Positions 54,785 to 64,000 of a DNA stretch of 64,000 nucleotides are shown here, one piece after another. A program made the translations under genes and the position numbers. Origin of the DNA: Blastobasis lacticolella (taxonomy: Eukaryota; Arthropoda; Insecta; Lepidoptera; Blastobasidae); contig LR990064.1 of NCBI GenBank assembly GCA_905147135.1, positions 14,216,001 through 14,280,000 on the forward strand, given 5' to 3'. Below the pieces are notes generated by a model. That model saw nothing but the letters and a program-made list of their open reading frames with translations. It was not told the DNA's origin and searched no databases. Each line of letters starts with the position of its first letter. The stretch's first letter is position 1.

Positions 54785-54930
54785 AGATGATTATTAGCTT
54801 TGCTGCTAATGTGTTCCCTGAACATTACAACCTGGATTTTTTGGAGATTAAAGTGAATAGGCTGTTTCTAGACCGTAATGGTCCATCTTTAGACGCATCG
54901 CTTTTGCTTCCCATCAGGTGAGATGTCGGT
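54785..54930 (+). pseudogene. LINE ORF2 C-terminal fragment
   Basis: The frame reads VFPEHYNLDFLEIKVNRLFL then DRNGPSLDASLLLPIR, followed by GGTGAGATGTCGG. Same module as 44085 and 12535. Confidence 0.65.
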
Positions 54931-55084
54931 TTAATAAATACATATATGTATAGAATACATTTTAAAGAGTATTTCAAAGAGCCAGTTCCTGTTTTGATCA
55001 CCGGATCAGATAACTCTGTGACACTGTACGTACACTGCACAGGTATTTGACAGCCCTGTCCTCTTAAAAGAAGTTGTTTCTTCA

Positions 55085-55330
55085 TTGAATCACTTGAATA
55101 GAGTCCTAACCGACAGAAAACTTCAGAAACCTCCGACCAAGTTTACATATGCACAAATATTTTCTAAACTACTGAACCGATTTTAATAAAACAAAACTAA
55201 GAACCATCTCGATTGAATTACCTTTCAAATAAAGAAAACCGCATCAAAATCGGTCCATTCATTCGTGAGCTACGATGCCACAGACAGATACACGGAGCCA
55301 CAGGGCCACTGATACACACGTCAACCTTGA
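55085..55330 (+). repeat. Repeat H
   Basis: GACCAAGTTTACATATGCAC, TTTTAATAAAACAAAACTAAG, AAAGAAAACCGCATCAAAATC, then CACGGAGCCACAGGGCCAC. Confidence 0.6.
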
Positions 55331-55768
55331 AACACCCTTTTTTTCCGTCGCTGGTTAAAAAACGAAGCTCACTCTACTTCCTCCGAGTGCCACATCCTAC
55401 ACGGATGAAGGCCTCGTCTTTAATGGCCCCAATAATTTGAATAATGGCCGACGACAAGCGCCGACTCGCCGTAACCTGATTAGCAGAGACACCAGCCCTT
55501 CGCTTTAATTGTGCGCTGATTATAATAAATTACGCCAAGAAAGGTCGCTTTGGGGTTATTTTTAACCCCCCACGCGAAATGGCGGGTGTTGTGTCAGTGT
55601 GTCTGTCTGAGGCATCGTATCGATGGATCACACTTACACGGTTTAGCTTCTTAATTAAAATCAGTTTAATAGTTTGGGAAATAGGTTTATATGAGGACTC
55701 CGGAGTACAGGGGTCACGGCGCCAAAACGATGACACGAAAATGCGTACTTAGACGAGCCTCCTGCACC
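55331..55768. other. No gene seen
   Basis: Nothing supportable before the LINE begins. Confidence 0.35.
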
Positions 55769-57142
55769 TTACACATTATATATTAGAAGGCAACGAGGTT
55801 GGTGACAGCCCGCCGCTTGTCCTGGATGGCGACCCGATAGAGTTCTCGCCAGAAGACGTTGCGAAGGTTATACGGCAGATGAAACGAGGAAAGTCCCCGG
55901 GACACGACGGGCTGAGCATTGAACATTTATTGTACGCAAGTGATAGTGTTTTTACTATATTGACTAAACTTTATAACTTGTGTATTAAATATAGTTACTT
56001 ACCTAAGAACCTCATGAAGACTGTGGTAGTTCCAATACCGAAAAATAAAACGGGGGATTTGTCAAACCCTAAAAATTATAGGCCTATATCATTAGGTACT
56101 ATTGTAGGCGAAATTTTCGAAAAACTTTTACGCCCTATATTAATGAAAGAAGTTTGAATCAGTGATGCCCAGTTTGGTTTTCGTCCCGGTGTTTCGACAG
56201 ATTCAGCTATCTTCAGTCTGAAAAATACCGTTAGGTATTACACGAGCAGGGATACAAGTGTATACGCTTGTTTTCTGGACCTCAGTCGCGCTTTCGACCT
56301 GGTAAATTATAATTTGCTATGGTCAAAACTTGTAAAGGCTGGGGTACCAGGTAGGATAGTTGGTCTGCTGAGGCACTGGTACGATAACCAAACGAGCACT
56401 GTGAGATGGGGCGACGCACAGTCTAACGATTATAGGCTAGACTGTGGTGTGCGTCAGGGCGGACTCACGTCTCCGGACCTCTTTAACATATATGTTAATG
56501 ACCTGATTGAGGAGCTGAGGGCCACCAAAATCGGCTGTCATGTGGGCGGCATCTGTGTAAACAATTTAAGTTATGCAGACGATATGGTGCTCCTCAGTCC
56601 CTCTTATTTTTAAGAGTGGAAGAGGCCCGGAGACCGTGCCTCCGGTGTGGTTATATGGATCGCAGGTGCGGCGGGTGGCGGTCTTCAGGTATTTAGGGCA
56701 CGTGCTGATGGAGGATCTCAATGATGATGGTGACATAGAGCGCGAACGTAGAGCCCTGGCAGTGAGGTACAACATGCTCGCGCGCCGGTTCACGCAGTGT
56801 AACGACGAGGTTAAGATGACACTGTATAGAGCATTTTGTCAAAATCTCTACACATGTCAACTGTGGGTTAGTTACACTCGACGTGCTTACTCGACTATAA
56901 GGGTGCAGTATAATGATGCATACCGCACCCTTATGAAACTCCCGAGATACTGTAGCGCGTCGGGCATGTTCGCCTCGGCCGGTATCCCAGACTTTTTCGC
57001 GATACTACGCACAAGAATCGCCTCATTTTGGGAGCGTATTCATAGCTCGAACAACGAGATTCTCCGCACGATGGGTGAGTACCTGGACACCGCTATCTGC
57101 CGTAGCTGGCTCTCTGCACACAGCAGTGCGAATCGAAAATGA
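55769..57142 (+). pseudogene. CR1-type LINE RT, one in-frame stop and an internal deletion
   Basis: Plus strand, same family as 24024-26796. From 55769 it reads DSPPLVLDGDPIEFSPEDVA, GKSPGHDGLSIEHL, IPKNKTGDLSNPKNYRPIS. A TGA at 56155-56157 interrupts, then the same frame continues with DAQFGFRP, CFLDLSRAFD (motif A), GVRQGGLTSP (motif B) and SYADDMVLLSPS (motif C, about 56571). The palm-to-thumb segment is deleted and the frame shifts. The C-terminal part resumes as FRYLGHVLMEDLNDDGDIER, ALAVRYNMLARRF, LYTCQLWVSYTRRAY, SASGMFASAGIPDFFAILR to TGA at 57142. EN is absent. Confidence 0.85.
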
Positions 57143-57159
57143 CCAGTGATTGACCAATG

Positions 57160-57940
57160 ATATAATGGCTACTCTGGACTTGTGCTAAACGCGGAAAAAA
57201 CCAACTTACTGTACGTACACTCACCATATAATAAAAATAAAACAACTCCTGAGATAATTGCTCACAAACATGACTGCTTGCACATGGCAAGACCTGACTG
57301 TGGCTGTCCTCCAATCACCTTGGTTGGCCACGTAAAGTACGTTGGACTTATTGTCGATAGCAATTTTAATTGGAAGCTGCACGTGGATGCCGTATGTGGT
57401 AGGCTTCGATCACTCCTGTCAAGGTTTAATGTACTTAGGCACCGTCTACCAACCAAAATCCTAATCTTGATCTATAAAACTATGGTTGACCCTGTAGTAT
57501 CGTACGGGTTAAGTACATACGGGAGAACATTCCCCACGTACATAGAGGAAATTCATAAATTACAAATAAGAATATTGAAGACAATCACACCAATACATAT
57601 TAGAATTAAATTTAAAAACAACCTCCACAAATTATTTACATATAATAACGTCTTACCTGTACAAAAACAATTCGAACTCAATATTCTCAAGGAATACAAT
57701 AAAACCGAAATGCTAAATACACTCTCACTAAGCCAACTACATCACGATCGCATCCACCTAAGATCAATGGCAGCCCGGAAATATCTGATTCCACAAAGAA
57801 TAAACTATTACGGATCGCGCACTGCTAACTTCGTAATACCCACATTACTTAATAAATTGCCTTATGAACTTAGAATTATGTACGGTAATAAACAGTTTCC
57901 CAAAAAAATTAAAAACAACTACAAAAACCAACTACAATAA
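57160..57940 (+). pseudogene. Second LINE: RT thumb and C-terminus
   Basis: An open frame of about 255 codons: GLVLNAEKTN, HDCLHMARPDCGCPPI, HVKYVGLIVDSNFNWKLHVD, LRHRLPTK, VSYGLSTYGRTF, LQIRILKTI, then a basic C-terminus ending in TAA at 57940. This region normally follows RT motif C in CR1/Jockey-group LINEs. It belongs to a different family from the upstream piece. The RT fingers and palm are absent. The uninterrupted frame suggests a recent copy. Confidence 0.8.
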
Positions 57941-57945
57941 AAATA

Positions 57946-58158
57946 TATATTTAAATAAATATTCGTTAACAAATTCGCACAGCGCCATGTAGCCCCAACT
58001 AAGCAACGCTTGTACTATGGGTGCTAGATGGCTGATATACTTTGTGAATACATACTTATTATACATAGAACACTCAGACCCGTAAGGACGGTAATCGAAC
58101 CCGGGACCTCCTGCGTGGCGGACCGGTATGTTGACCACTGAGCCACTCAGGTCATCCT
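57946..58158 (-). mobile_element. tRNA-Gly-derived SINE
   Basis: Minus copy: head at 58158-58085 (GACCTGAGTGGCTCAGTGGTC), body with a gap of about 30 bp at the AACAGAAATT segment, 3' end ACAAATTCGCACAGCGCC. Confidence 0.75.
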
Positions 58159-58480
58159 AAAAACATCACACTATACATGCACCAGTACACTTCACTTCGC
58201 TTCTTGCATTGTGTTCGATAACCGGTTTCTTTGTATCGCAGTGATAAGATACTCGGGTGCGGCGAATGTCGTCACTCCTACCGTCAGATAAATAAACGAC
58301 AAAACGTAGAACCAACGATTAAATAACTATTGTTACCTATCGTTGTGTCGTTTGTTGGCGGGTGGGTCGGTGGTCGCCGCGCGCGGGTTTATGTACCTAT
58401 AAACCTAATTGTTATACTAAAGTGAACATACTCGCCAGGCTTGGCACATTACAAATCTTTAGTAGATTTAAGTGCCTGAA
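58159..58480. other. No gene seen
   Basis: Nothing supportable. Confidence 0.35.
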
Positions 58481-58701
58481 CTAATTGATTTGTCATATTT
58501 ATTGTTAAGTCTAAATTAAATTAAAAAAAAAAAAAAAAAGTGAAGTTTTTAATTGTGTTTTAGCTGTAGGATTGTCAATTTTATTTAAATTTATTTTTAT
58601 TGTATTCTCAATTTTAATTATTATTATTTCAATGATTTCATTATAATGTATTGTTTAACATATGGGTTTTTTGCCTGAAATAAAGATATATTATTATTAT
58701 T
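58481..58701 (+). repeat. LINE-type 3' UTR ending in AATAAAG..(ATT)n
   Basis: A17 run at 58523-58540, then AT-rich sequence ending CCTGAAATAAAGATAT(ATT)4 at 58690-58701. Its ATT tail is the landing site of the Dong element; the rest of the tract is found at 62641-62661. Confidence 0.5.
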
Positions 58702-58778
58702 CTCCTTATTTATTTACATTCTTAAGTCTAAATTTTTTACAATATATATGAAAAATAAATATTATAAAAAACCTAAAC

Positions 58779-61148
58779 CTAGAGTACCACCAGCACCGGG
58801 GCGAGGCCCAAGCTACCGGCGGTTAGGGCTGCAGAGACAGGAACCTCCTGACAATACGCGCCGTCTCCGAGAAAGAGAACCGCTTTCTGAATCTGGCCCT
58901 TGACCCAACCATCTAGCGAGAGACTCTTGAGATGCTGGTCGAGGCTCTTCGCTATGAGACCGTTCACTGAAACGACTATCGGAACAATGATCGTCGAATC
59001 AACATCCCACATGGCGGTCACCTCGTGAGCCAAGTCAAGGTACTTACACTGTTTGTCCTTCTCGGCCTTCACAAGGTTTCCGTCATGCGGGATGGTGACA
59101 TCGACGAGCACTGCTCGGCGCTTCGATCGATCTGTGAGCACGATATCAGGTCTATTAGCTACAATAGTCCTGTCCGTGATCACAGATCGATCCCAATAGA
59201 GTGTGGCAAGACCATTTTCAAGAACTGGCGCTGGCACGTATTTATAATATGGCACCTCAGACTCCACAAGACCATATTGAAGAGCAAGTTGCTGGTGAAT
59301 AATCCTGGCTACCAGATTATGTCTGTGCAAGTACTCACCATTAGCAAGACGACCACAACCGGATGTAATATGCCTGAGTGACTCTCCAGGACAGCGACAT
59401 GCGCGACAGATGTCAACCGTACCATCCTTCAGGATATACCTCCGGTAGTTGTTCGTCATGATAACCTCGTCAGCAATTGCACAAACAAAACCCTCGGTTT
59501 CCCCGAAGAGATCACCAAAGCGTAGCCAGTTCACCGAGGCGAGCAGATCTACATCGGGTCCTGTCAAGGCCCTGTAGAACCGCCCATGTAGCTCCTTGCT
59601 CTTCCATACGTCCTTGCGGTCTATGGTGCTTAGGACCTTTGGTTTGCGCCAGTTCTCGTTTGCCAAGGACAGCGGGGTAAGGCCTCTGTCTACCGCCACC
59701 ACAGCACGATGCATCCCACACTCGTTGTTAAGAAAGTAGTCTCTAAGACTGCACACCTCACGATTGTGGAGGGTCTTGGCGCTTAAGAAGCCACGACCTC
59801 CACATTTACGTGGGATGTACAGTCTCATGACAGACGAGCGTGGGTGCAGCATACGGTGTGTAGTGAGCAGAAGACGGACCCTTCTATCCAGGGCGTTCAA
59901 CTCTGTTTGAGTCCACCTTAGTATGCCAAAGGAGTATGTGACCAGGGGCATCACCCAAGCATTGAAGGAGCGCACCTTGTTGCCACCCGACAAAAGACTA
60001 TTAAGTACTTTTGTTAGGCGACAGAAGAAACGCTCCTTCACTGCCTGTTTTACACCCTCGTCCACGATACCCAAAGACTGTGACATACCAAGGTATTTGT
60101 AAGTTTCGGCTTCAGAGAGAGATCTGAAAGACATTGTCTCAGAAAGTTGCAAATTTGTTGTATTTGCAACTTTCCCCCGCTGCACATGCATGACTGCACA
60201 CTTATCTGCACCAAACTCCATTCTGATGGCATTACTAAAAATTTCGGTTATTTTCAATAACTCCATCAGATCCTGGCGTTTTGGTGCAAACAACTTGAGG
60301 TCATCCATGTACAGCAGATGTGAGATGACCTCGCCCTCTCTTCGAAGCCGGCAGCCCAGCTCTGAATGCTTAAGCAAAGTGCTAAGCGGATTCAAAGCTA
60401 AGCAAAACCACAATGGACTCAAACTGTCGCCCTGAAAAATTCCTCTCTCTATCCTTATAAAGTCCTGGGGAGGAGAATGGTCAATTCCGCCCACTGGTTG
60501 ACTAAGGACTGTGATCCACTGCCTCATACATGCATCTATGAAAGATCTTAAAGTTGCATTGATCTTATACAACTCCAAGACCCGTCTCAGCCATGAGTGA
60601 GGCACCGAATCATAGGCCTTCTTATAGTCAATCCAGGCAGCCGAGAGGGACCCCCTGCTCCGCCGGACTTGTTGGCATATGGTCATGTCTATGAGGAGGA
60701 GCTCTTTAGTACCACGAGACCCAACCCTACATCCATTTTGTGACATTGCTAAAATATTATTTTCAATAATGTGGTTATTAATTTTCTTTCTCAAAATGGA
60801 TGTAAGGAGCTTGTATAGCGTAGGCAAGCACGTGATGGGTCTATAGTTTTTCGCTTCTGTGGTACTACCAGACTTATAGAGCAGAAAGGTAATACCGGTT
60901 GTAAATAAAGTTGGTAGGGAACCATGCTCAAGGGCTTCTTGAAATAGTGTTGCCAAGCGTTCATGTGAGCATCGAAACCATTTTATCCAGAAGTTGTGCA
61001 ATCCATCCGGCCCAGGACATTTCCAATTCTGAGCCGTATCGATCGCACAACTTACATCCTCTGGGCAGATGGAAACCGCTGCCATAGGCTCGATGATCTC
61101 ACATTCGCGCTTGACAACATTCATCCAGAACCGACCAAATACTACGTC
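58779..61148 (-). CDS. Dong/R4-like ORF, RT and restriction-like endonuclease part
   Basis: 789 residues read from GAC at 61148; the ATG at 61313 in this frame is not a credible start. RT: CPGPDGLHNFW, NYRPITCLPTLYKLL, AWIDYKKAYDSVPHSWL (motif A), RGIFQGDSLSPL (motif B), YMDD (motif C). C-terminal CRACRC..H..GC forms a CCHC finger, followed by NRPDIVLTDRSKRRAVLVDV, the PD-(D/E)XK-type endonuclease core of R2/R4/NeSL elements. TAG at 58779-58781. All catalytic residues are present, with no other stop or shift. The endonuclease would cut the TAA target and the RT would copy the element RNA there. Confidence 0.85.
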   Translation of the reverse strand, partial: DVVFGRFWMNVVKRECEIIEPMAAVSICPEDVSCAIDTAQNWKCPGPDGLHNFWIKWFRCSHERLATLFQEALEHGSLPTLFTTGITFLLYKSGSTTEAKNYRPITCLPTLYKLLTSILRKKINNHIIENNILAMSQNGCRVGSRGTKELLLIDMTICQQVRRSRGSLSAAWIDYKKAYDSVPHSWLRRVLELYKINATLRSFIDACMRQWITVLSQPVGGIDHSPPQDFIRIERGIFQGDSLSPLWFCLALNPLSTLLKHSELGCRLRREGEVISHLLYMDDLKLFAPKRQDLMELLKITEIFSNAIRMEFGADKCAVMHVQRGKVANTTNLQLSETMSFRSLSEAETYKYLGMSQSLGIVDEGVKQAVKERFFCRLTKVLNSLLSGGNKVRSFNAWVMPLVTYSFGILRWTQTELNALDRRVRLLLTTHRMLHPRSSVMRLYIPRKCGGRGFLSAKTLHNREVCSLRDYFLNNECGMHRAVVAVDRGLTPLSLANENWRKPKVLSTIDRKDVWKSKELHGRFYRALTGPDVDLLASVNWLRFGDLFGETEGFVCAIADEVIMTNNYRRYILKDGTVDICRACRCPGESLRHITSGCGRLANGEYLHRHNLVARIIHQQLALQYGLVESEVPYYKYVPAPVLENGLATLYWDRSVITDRTIVANRPDIVLTDRSKRRAVLVDVTIPHDGNLVKAEKDKQCKYLDLAHEVTAMWDVDSTIIVPIVVSVNGLIAKSLDQHLKSLSLDGWVKGQIQKAVLFLGDGAYCQEVPVSAALTAGSLGLAPVLVVL

Positions 61149-62427
61149 AAAAATTATTTGAGGCAGAAGCATCGGGCAGGCTCCCGTCGGAACCACTTTG
61201 ATTGGTTCCCTCCCACTTGCGGTATACCTTTCTCTGGTCACTTTGAAAGAGACGATTGAGCCGGAATCGATCCACACGCTCTCTGTAGCGACGAATTCGA
61301 TTTGCCCACGCACAAACTTTCTGCTTCAAAAAATCGATGCGCTCTGTAGCACAGGCCATATAGTCGCGTGAACTGATTCCAGTCCCAGCGAAGGCCTGGT
61401 CAACAAAGCGCATGACTCGAGGACGATTGTTGCCCTCTTTGAAGCAGATAAGCTTCGCAATGAGAGTCCTAAACGTGTTGATACGCCGCTCGATCCGCTT
61501 TTGCCATGCAGGTGCGCCCCCGGCGACCCGCGGAGCTCGGTCAGCGTCCGAAAACTTGACGCGAGCAACGCGGCACGCCGTGATAGCACCACAATACATG
61601 ATCGAGTGCGTATCAACTAAATTATCACTAGCCCGTATGTATGGGTCTAGCAATACGTTTATGGCTCCCATTAACGCAAGGTTGCGTCTATTAGTGGGCA
61701 AACGAGGCAATCGTGGCCTAGAGTTGGGTGCGAAGCGATACCGTGCAATCGTCTCCTCCAAAGTCCTCCTCACATACTCATTGGTTTCAGTGCTTACGCT
61801 ACTCACGTTCGTACAGTCCTCTACGCCGACAGTGGCATCAGTCCGCGGTACCCGCGGTGCCGGGCTAGGTGGTGACACCTGAGGCGGTGACGTAGCTGGC
61901 AGACTCATGGTCGAAATGGGAACTGCACGAACTGGTAGCGATTCCAAGCGCAGCCGATCAAGTACAGAGTCATCCAACCGTTTTAGACGTTGGATGGCCC
62001 GCACCTGATCTGATAGTCTTTGAGCGGTCACATCGATGGCTGGTTCAAGCACCTGAAACAGAGGCAACATCCGGTCACGGTACGCAGACAGGTTGGTTCC
62101 CCCCTCTGTAGCCCCATAATAGGCTCGCATGACATTTTCATTTATGGACTGGGTCCATCGCATGCGACGCACTACACTACCGGTAGCGGGGGCCATTGGC
62201 GGGGCAGGTCGCCCCGTAGGCCCCAAGCGTGCCGGCAGTGGTCTTCCACGTCGCGCAGGTGGTGGCGGCGGCGCAGCAGATAACCCGCGCTTGTCGCTCG
62301 ACTCGCTGGTATCGGACGCGGTGGTAAATTCATCGTTCGATGACGATGGCGAGGAGCTGACGGGAGCGGGCGTAGGTGGTGGTTGTGCGTTCACTGTTTG
62401 GTTTTTCCGCTTGCTCCTCGTTATCAT
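61147..62427 (-). CDS. Dong/R4-like ORF, N-terminal part
   Basis: The first ATG is 62427 (AAAA-ATG-A context); the frame is open further upstream but without ATG. 426 residues from this ATG. The N-terminus is Ser/Pro-rich with an AT-hook-like RRGRPLP. RRMRWTQSINENVMRAYYGA follows (Myb-like, as in R4-clade proteins) and then Arg-rich helices up to RVDRFRLNRLFQSDQRKVYR, the linker that precedes the RT in this clade. It ends at TGA (61147-61149) inside TCAAATAATTTTTGAC. One extra T in the T5 run, or +1 slippage at TTT-TGA-C, links it to the RT frame. Confidence 0.8.
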   Translation of the reverse strand: MITRSKRKNQTVNAQPPPTPAPVSSSPSSSNDEFTTASDTSESSDKRGLSAAPPPPPARRGRPLPARLGPTGRPAPPMAPATGSVVRRMRWTQSINENVMRAYYGATEGGTNLSAYRDRMLPLFQVLEPAIDVTAQRLSDQVRAIQRLKRLDDSVLDRLRLESLPVRAVPISTMSLPATSPPQVSPPSPAPRVPRTDATVGVEDCTNVSSVSTETNEYVRRTLEETIARYRFAPNSRPRLPRLPTNRRNLALMGAINVLLDPYIRASDNLVDTHSIMYCGAITACRVARVKFSDADRAPRVAGGAPAWQKRIERRINTFRTLIAKLICFKEGNNRPRVMRFVDQAFAGTGISSRDYMACATERIDFLKQKVCAWANRIRRYRERVDRFRLNRLFQSDQRKVYRKWEGTNQSGSDGSLPDASASNNF

Positions 62428-62640
62428 TTTTCTAGTTTTGATTTGTTTTGTAGCATTATTGGTTGTAATATACTCGTATGTCAAATGTCAAAATTGCAGG
62501 CAAATAATAAAAATGTAAATGTAAGTCGAAACTTTGTTATAAATGTTCTTTTTTCTATTGCGATATGGTACTGAATCACTGAACTTTAAATAATGATGTA
62601 TATACACGTAAATAATACACAAAATAAAACTGATTTCTTT

Positions 62641-62661
62641 ATTATTATTATTATTATTATT
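62641..62661 (+). repeat. (ATT)7 microsatellite at the Dong 5' junction
   Basis: Seven ATT units, then GCTTCG. With 58690-58701 it forms the split target tract. Confidence 0.85.
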
Positions 62662-62699
62662 GCTTCGTCCATGATGATTGTACGACGTTTACATGAACA

Positions 62700-62985
62700 T
62701 AAAAAAAATATCAATAGAATAGAATAGAATCGAATAGAAATCATTTATTACACAGAAATGAACACCACAAAATATAATGTACAAAGAGCAGAAAAAAAAA
62801 CAAAAATGAACAATAAAAAGAGCAAAACATTTATAAAACCCAGTTTTTTTTCAATGTTATTGTTACACAGTGGCGTTGCATATGCATGGGTGTGTTGTGG
62901 TGTGGTGATGTGTGCAAAAGGGACCCTACTCAGCATAAAGCTCCGGCGAAACCGAAGCGCTGGTTTTCAGTAAGCCCTGCCGAGT
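62700..62985 (-). repeat. LINE 3' UTR with (TATTC)n tail
   Basis: ATAGAATAGAATAGAATCGAATAG at the low end is the tail; AAATCATTTATTACACAG and GTTGCATATGCATGGGTGTG resemble 34710-34890. Confidence 0.55.
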
Positions 62986-63610
62986 GAGGTACGGACGAAG
63001 AAGCTATAATAAATAAAATATAATATAATAATTGTGTGTGTTGTACCGTGTGCAGTGTCAAAACGAGTACCCAACACCCACATAATGTTTAAGTAAAAAT
63101 AAATAAAGGTCCAGAGGGGTTTTGTAAATACTAAAAGTTTAAAATAATAATTCGCTGCTATGTCAAGTGAGAATTTACTATACCTACAAAAATCATTCAT
63201 ATTAAATTTACCAATTTGATATCTACCTAAAAAAATAATGTCAATTAAAATGTCAAAAAAATAGCAAGTCAAAAACGCATTTTCATTTTGCCATGCGACA
63301 AAACGTACCGGAAATGTCACAAGTCAGCCATGCGCAACCCAATCCGGAACGATCTCGACACCGTTACCACTACGATTCCGCAACCTTGTGGTGAATTCAT
63401 TTTATCATTACTTAATCTTTTGCGTATTTAATAAAAATATTTTAAGATTTCTCCTCCTCAGGATGATGACGTAACAACTCTCGCCACAAATGTCAGTTTT
63501 CTTTAGGCTTTCTACGCCGAACTCAACCGAGGAGATCAACTCAACATTATACCTATAAACTGGTAATCATCTACTTTACGAAAAAAACTAGTAGTAACCC
63601 GACTTTTACC
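62986..63610. other. No gene seen
   Basis: AT-rich. ATGTCA motifs recur (63239-63320), as in the LINE 3' UTRs above. Confidence 0.35.
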
Positions 63611-63619
63611 CACTTCAAC

Positions 63620-63740
63620 TTTTTTATGCTGTCACACAGTGACAAACGAGTAGACAAACCACCTGATAGTAAGCGGTAACTGTCGCCCATAACATCAATA
63701 ACAGAAGTGCACCTGATGACAAGTGGTAATCAACAGGCCT
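63620..63740 (-). repeat. LINE tail fragment
   Basis: ACCACCTGATAGTAAGCGGTAACTGTCGCCCATAACATC is the reverse complement of the 53935-53975 trace (TTATGGGTGACAGTTACCGC). Confidence 0.5.
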
Positions 63741-63814
63741 TATTAGTTCTCTGACGAACTTGAGCACACATACATTTCTAATTTTGTTATACTACTCAAA
63801 TGACAAACGAGCAG

Positions 63815-63930
63815 ACAGAACCTATACATACGATGGAACTCGCTGCCTGAGGAGATACAGGGCGCACGCTCCTTCAGGGAACTTCTGAAGAAGCTGTTCC
63901 TCAGAATTTTATGTTTGAGCTTCATGTATA
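63815..63930 (+). pseudogene. LINE ORF2 C-terminus
   Basis: The frame reads YIRWNSLPEEIQGARSFREL then LKKLFLRILCLSFMYIFM, the WNSLP..I....S...F module of CR1/Jockey-group ORF2. 5'-truncated. Confidence 0.65.
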
Positions 63931-64000
63931 TATTTATGTATATTTAAATATGTATATATTTGTTATATGGATATATGTTTACGGGTATGTATATTTATGG

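Larger units (their letters stand above)
58702..62640 (-). mobile_element. Dong/R4-clade LINE, nearly full length (~3.9 kb)
   Basis: A minus-strand element bounded on both sides by ATT (TAA/AAT) microsatellite: (ATT)7 at 62641-62661 and (ATT)4 at 58690-58701. The order is 5' UTR of about 210 bp, N-terminal region, RT, CCHC zinc finger, restriction-like endonuclease and a 3' UTR of about 75 bp. Bombyx Dong, of the R4 clade, is known to insert into TAA repeats; domain order and target both fit here. Only one frame disruption is seen. Confidence 0.85.

Noticed and set aside
61149..61313. N-terminal 55 codons of the 844-codon Dong frame, starting at ATG 61313
   Set aside because: This part overlaps the real upstream frame out of phase; the RT frame becomes meaningful only after the shift at 61148.
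61412..61882. 156-codon plus-strand frame
   Set aside because: Antisense shadow of the Dong N-terminal ORF.

Overview
The window looks like nuclear DNA of an insect, most likely a moth or butterfly (Lepidoptera). It is AT-rich and almost gene-free, and it is packed with transposable-element (TE) fragments of the kinds that crowd lepidopteran intergenic DNA: CR1-, Daphne- and RTE-type LINE pieces, a Dong/R4 LINE, a Helitron with CTAG end, tRNA-derived SINEs and many MITEs. The order-level call is inference from repeat character; no taxon marker gene is present. No rRNA, no genuine tRNA gene, no CRISPR and no bacterial-type operon is seen. Several family names below (repeat A, B, C, E, F, H, K) are my own labels for sequences that recur in the window.

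The one convincing host gene lies on the minus strand at 39358-41969. Three exons join with matching phases and GT-AG introns into a 235-residue secreted, lysine-rich protein with a signal peptide and a six-cysteine C-terminal tail. I do not recognise the family. A weaker proline-rich exon-like stretch is at 21841-21931.

Layout. 1-5 kb: a 3-kb DNA transposon with ~490-bp terminal inverted repeats (TIRs), then SINE, LINE-tail and MITE debris. 5-7.8 kb: fold-back repeats and a TA-flanked MITE. 7.8-11 kb: a Daphne/CR1-group LINE on the minus strand, endonuclease and reverse transcriptase (RT) both readable, broken by one in-frame stop. 11-15 kb: SINEs and LINE 3' ends. 15.2-18.4 kb: a structurally complete LTR retrotransposon with identical 129-bp LTRs, primer-binding site, polypurine tract and 4-bp target duplication, but no coding capacity. 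19-24 kb: SINEs, Helitron ends, a long-TIR MITE. 24-27 kb: a CR1-type LINE on the plus strand with two younger elements inserted into its endonuclease. 27-34 kb: SINEs, repeat B copies, MITEs and RTE-clade pseudogenes. 35-36 kb: a short Helitron carrying an 11-bp minisatellite. 37-39 kb: RTE remnant, SINEs, a TAGTAGG-rich MITE. 39.3-42 kb: the host gene. 42-55 kb: mixed repeats with much nesting. 55.7-57.9 kb: a second, internally deleted CR1-type LINE fused to the 3' half of another LINE. 58.7-62.6 kb: a nearly intact Dong/R4-clade LINE on the minus strand, sitting inside an ATT microsatellite. 62.6-64 kb: LINE tails.

The elements do not form a pathway. They record successive insertions, and in several places removing the younger insert restores the older reading frame or terminal repeat, which gives relative ages.
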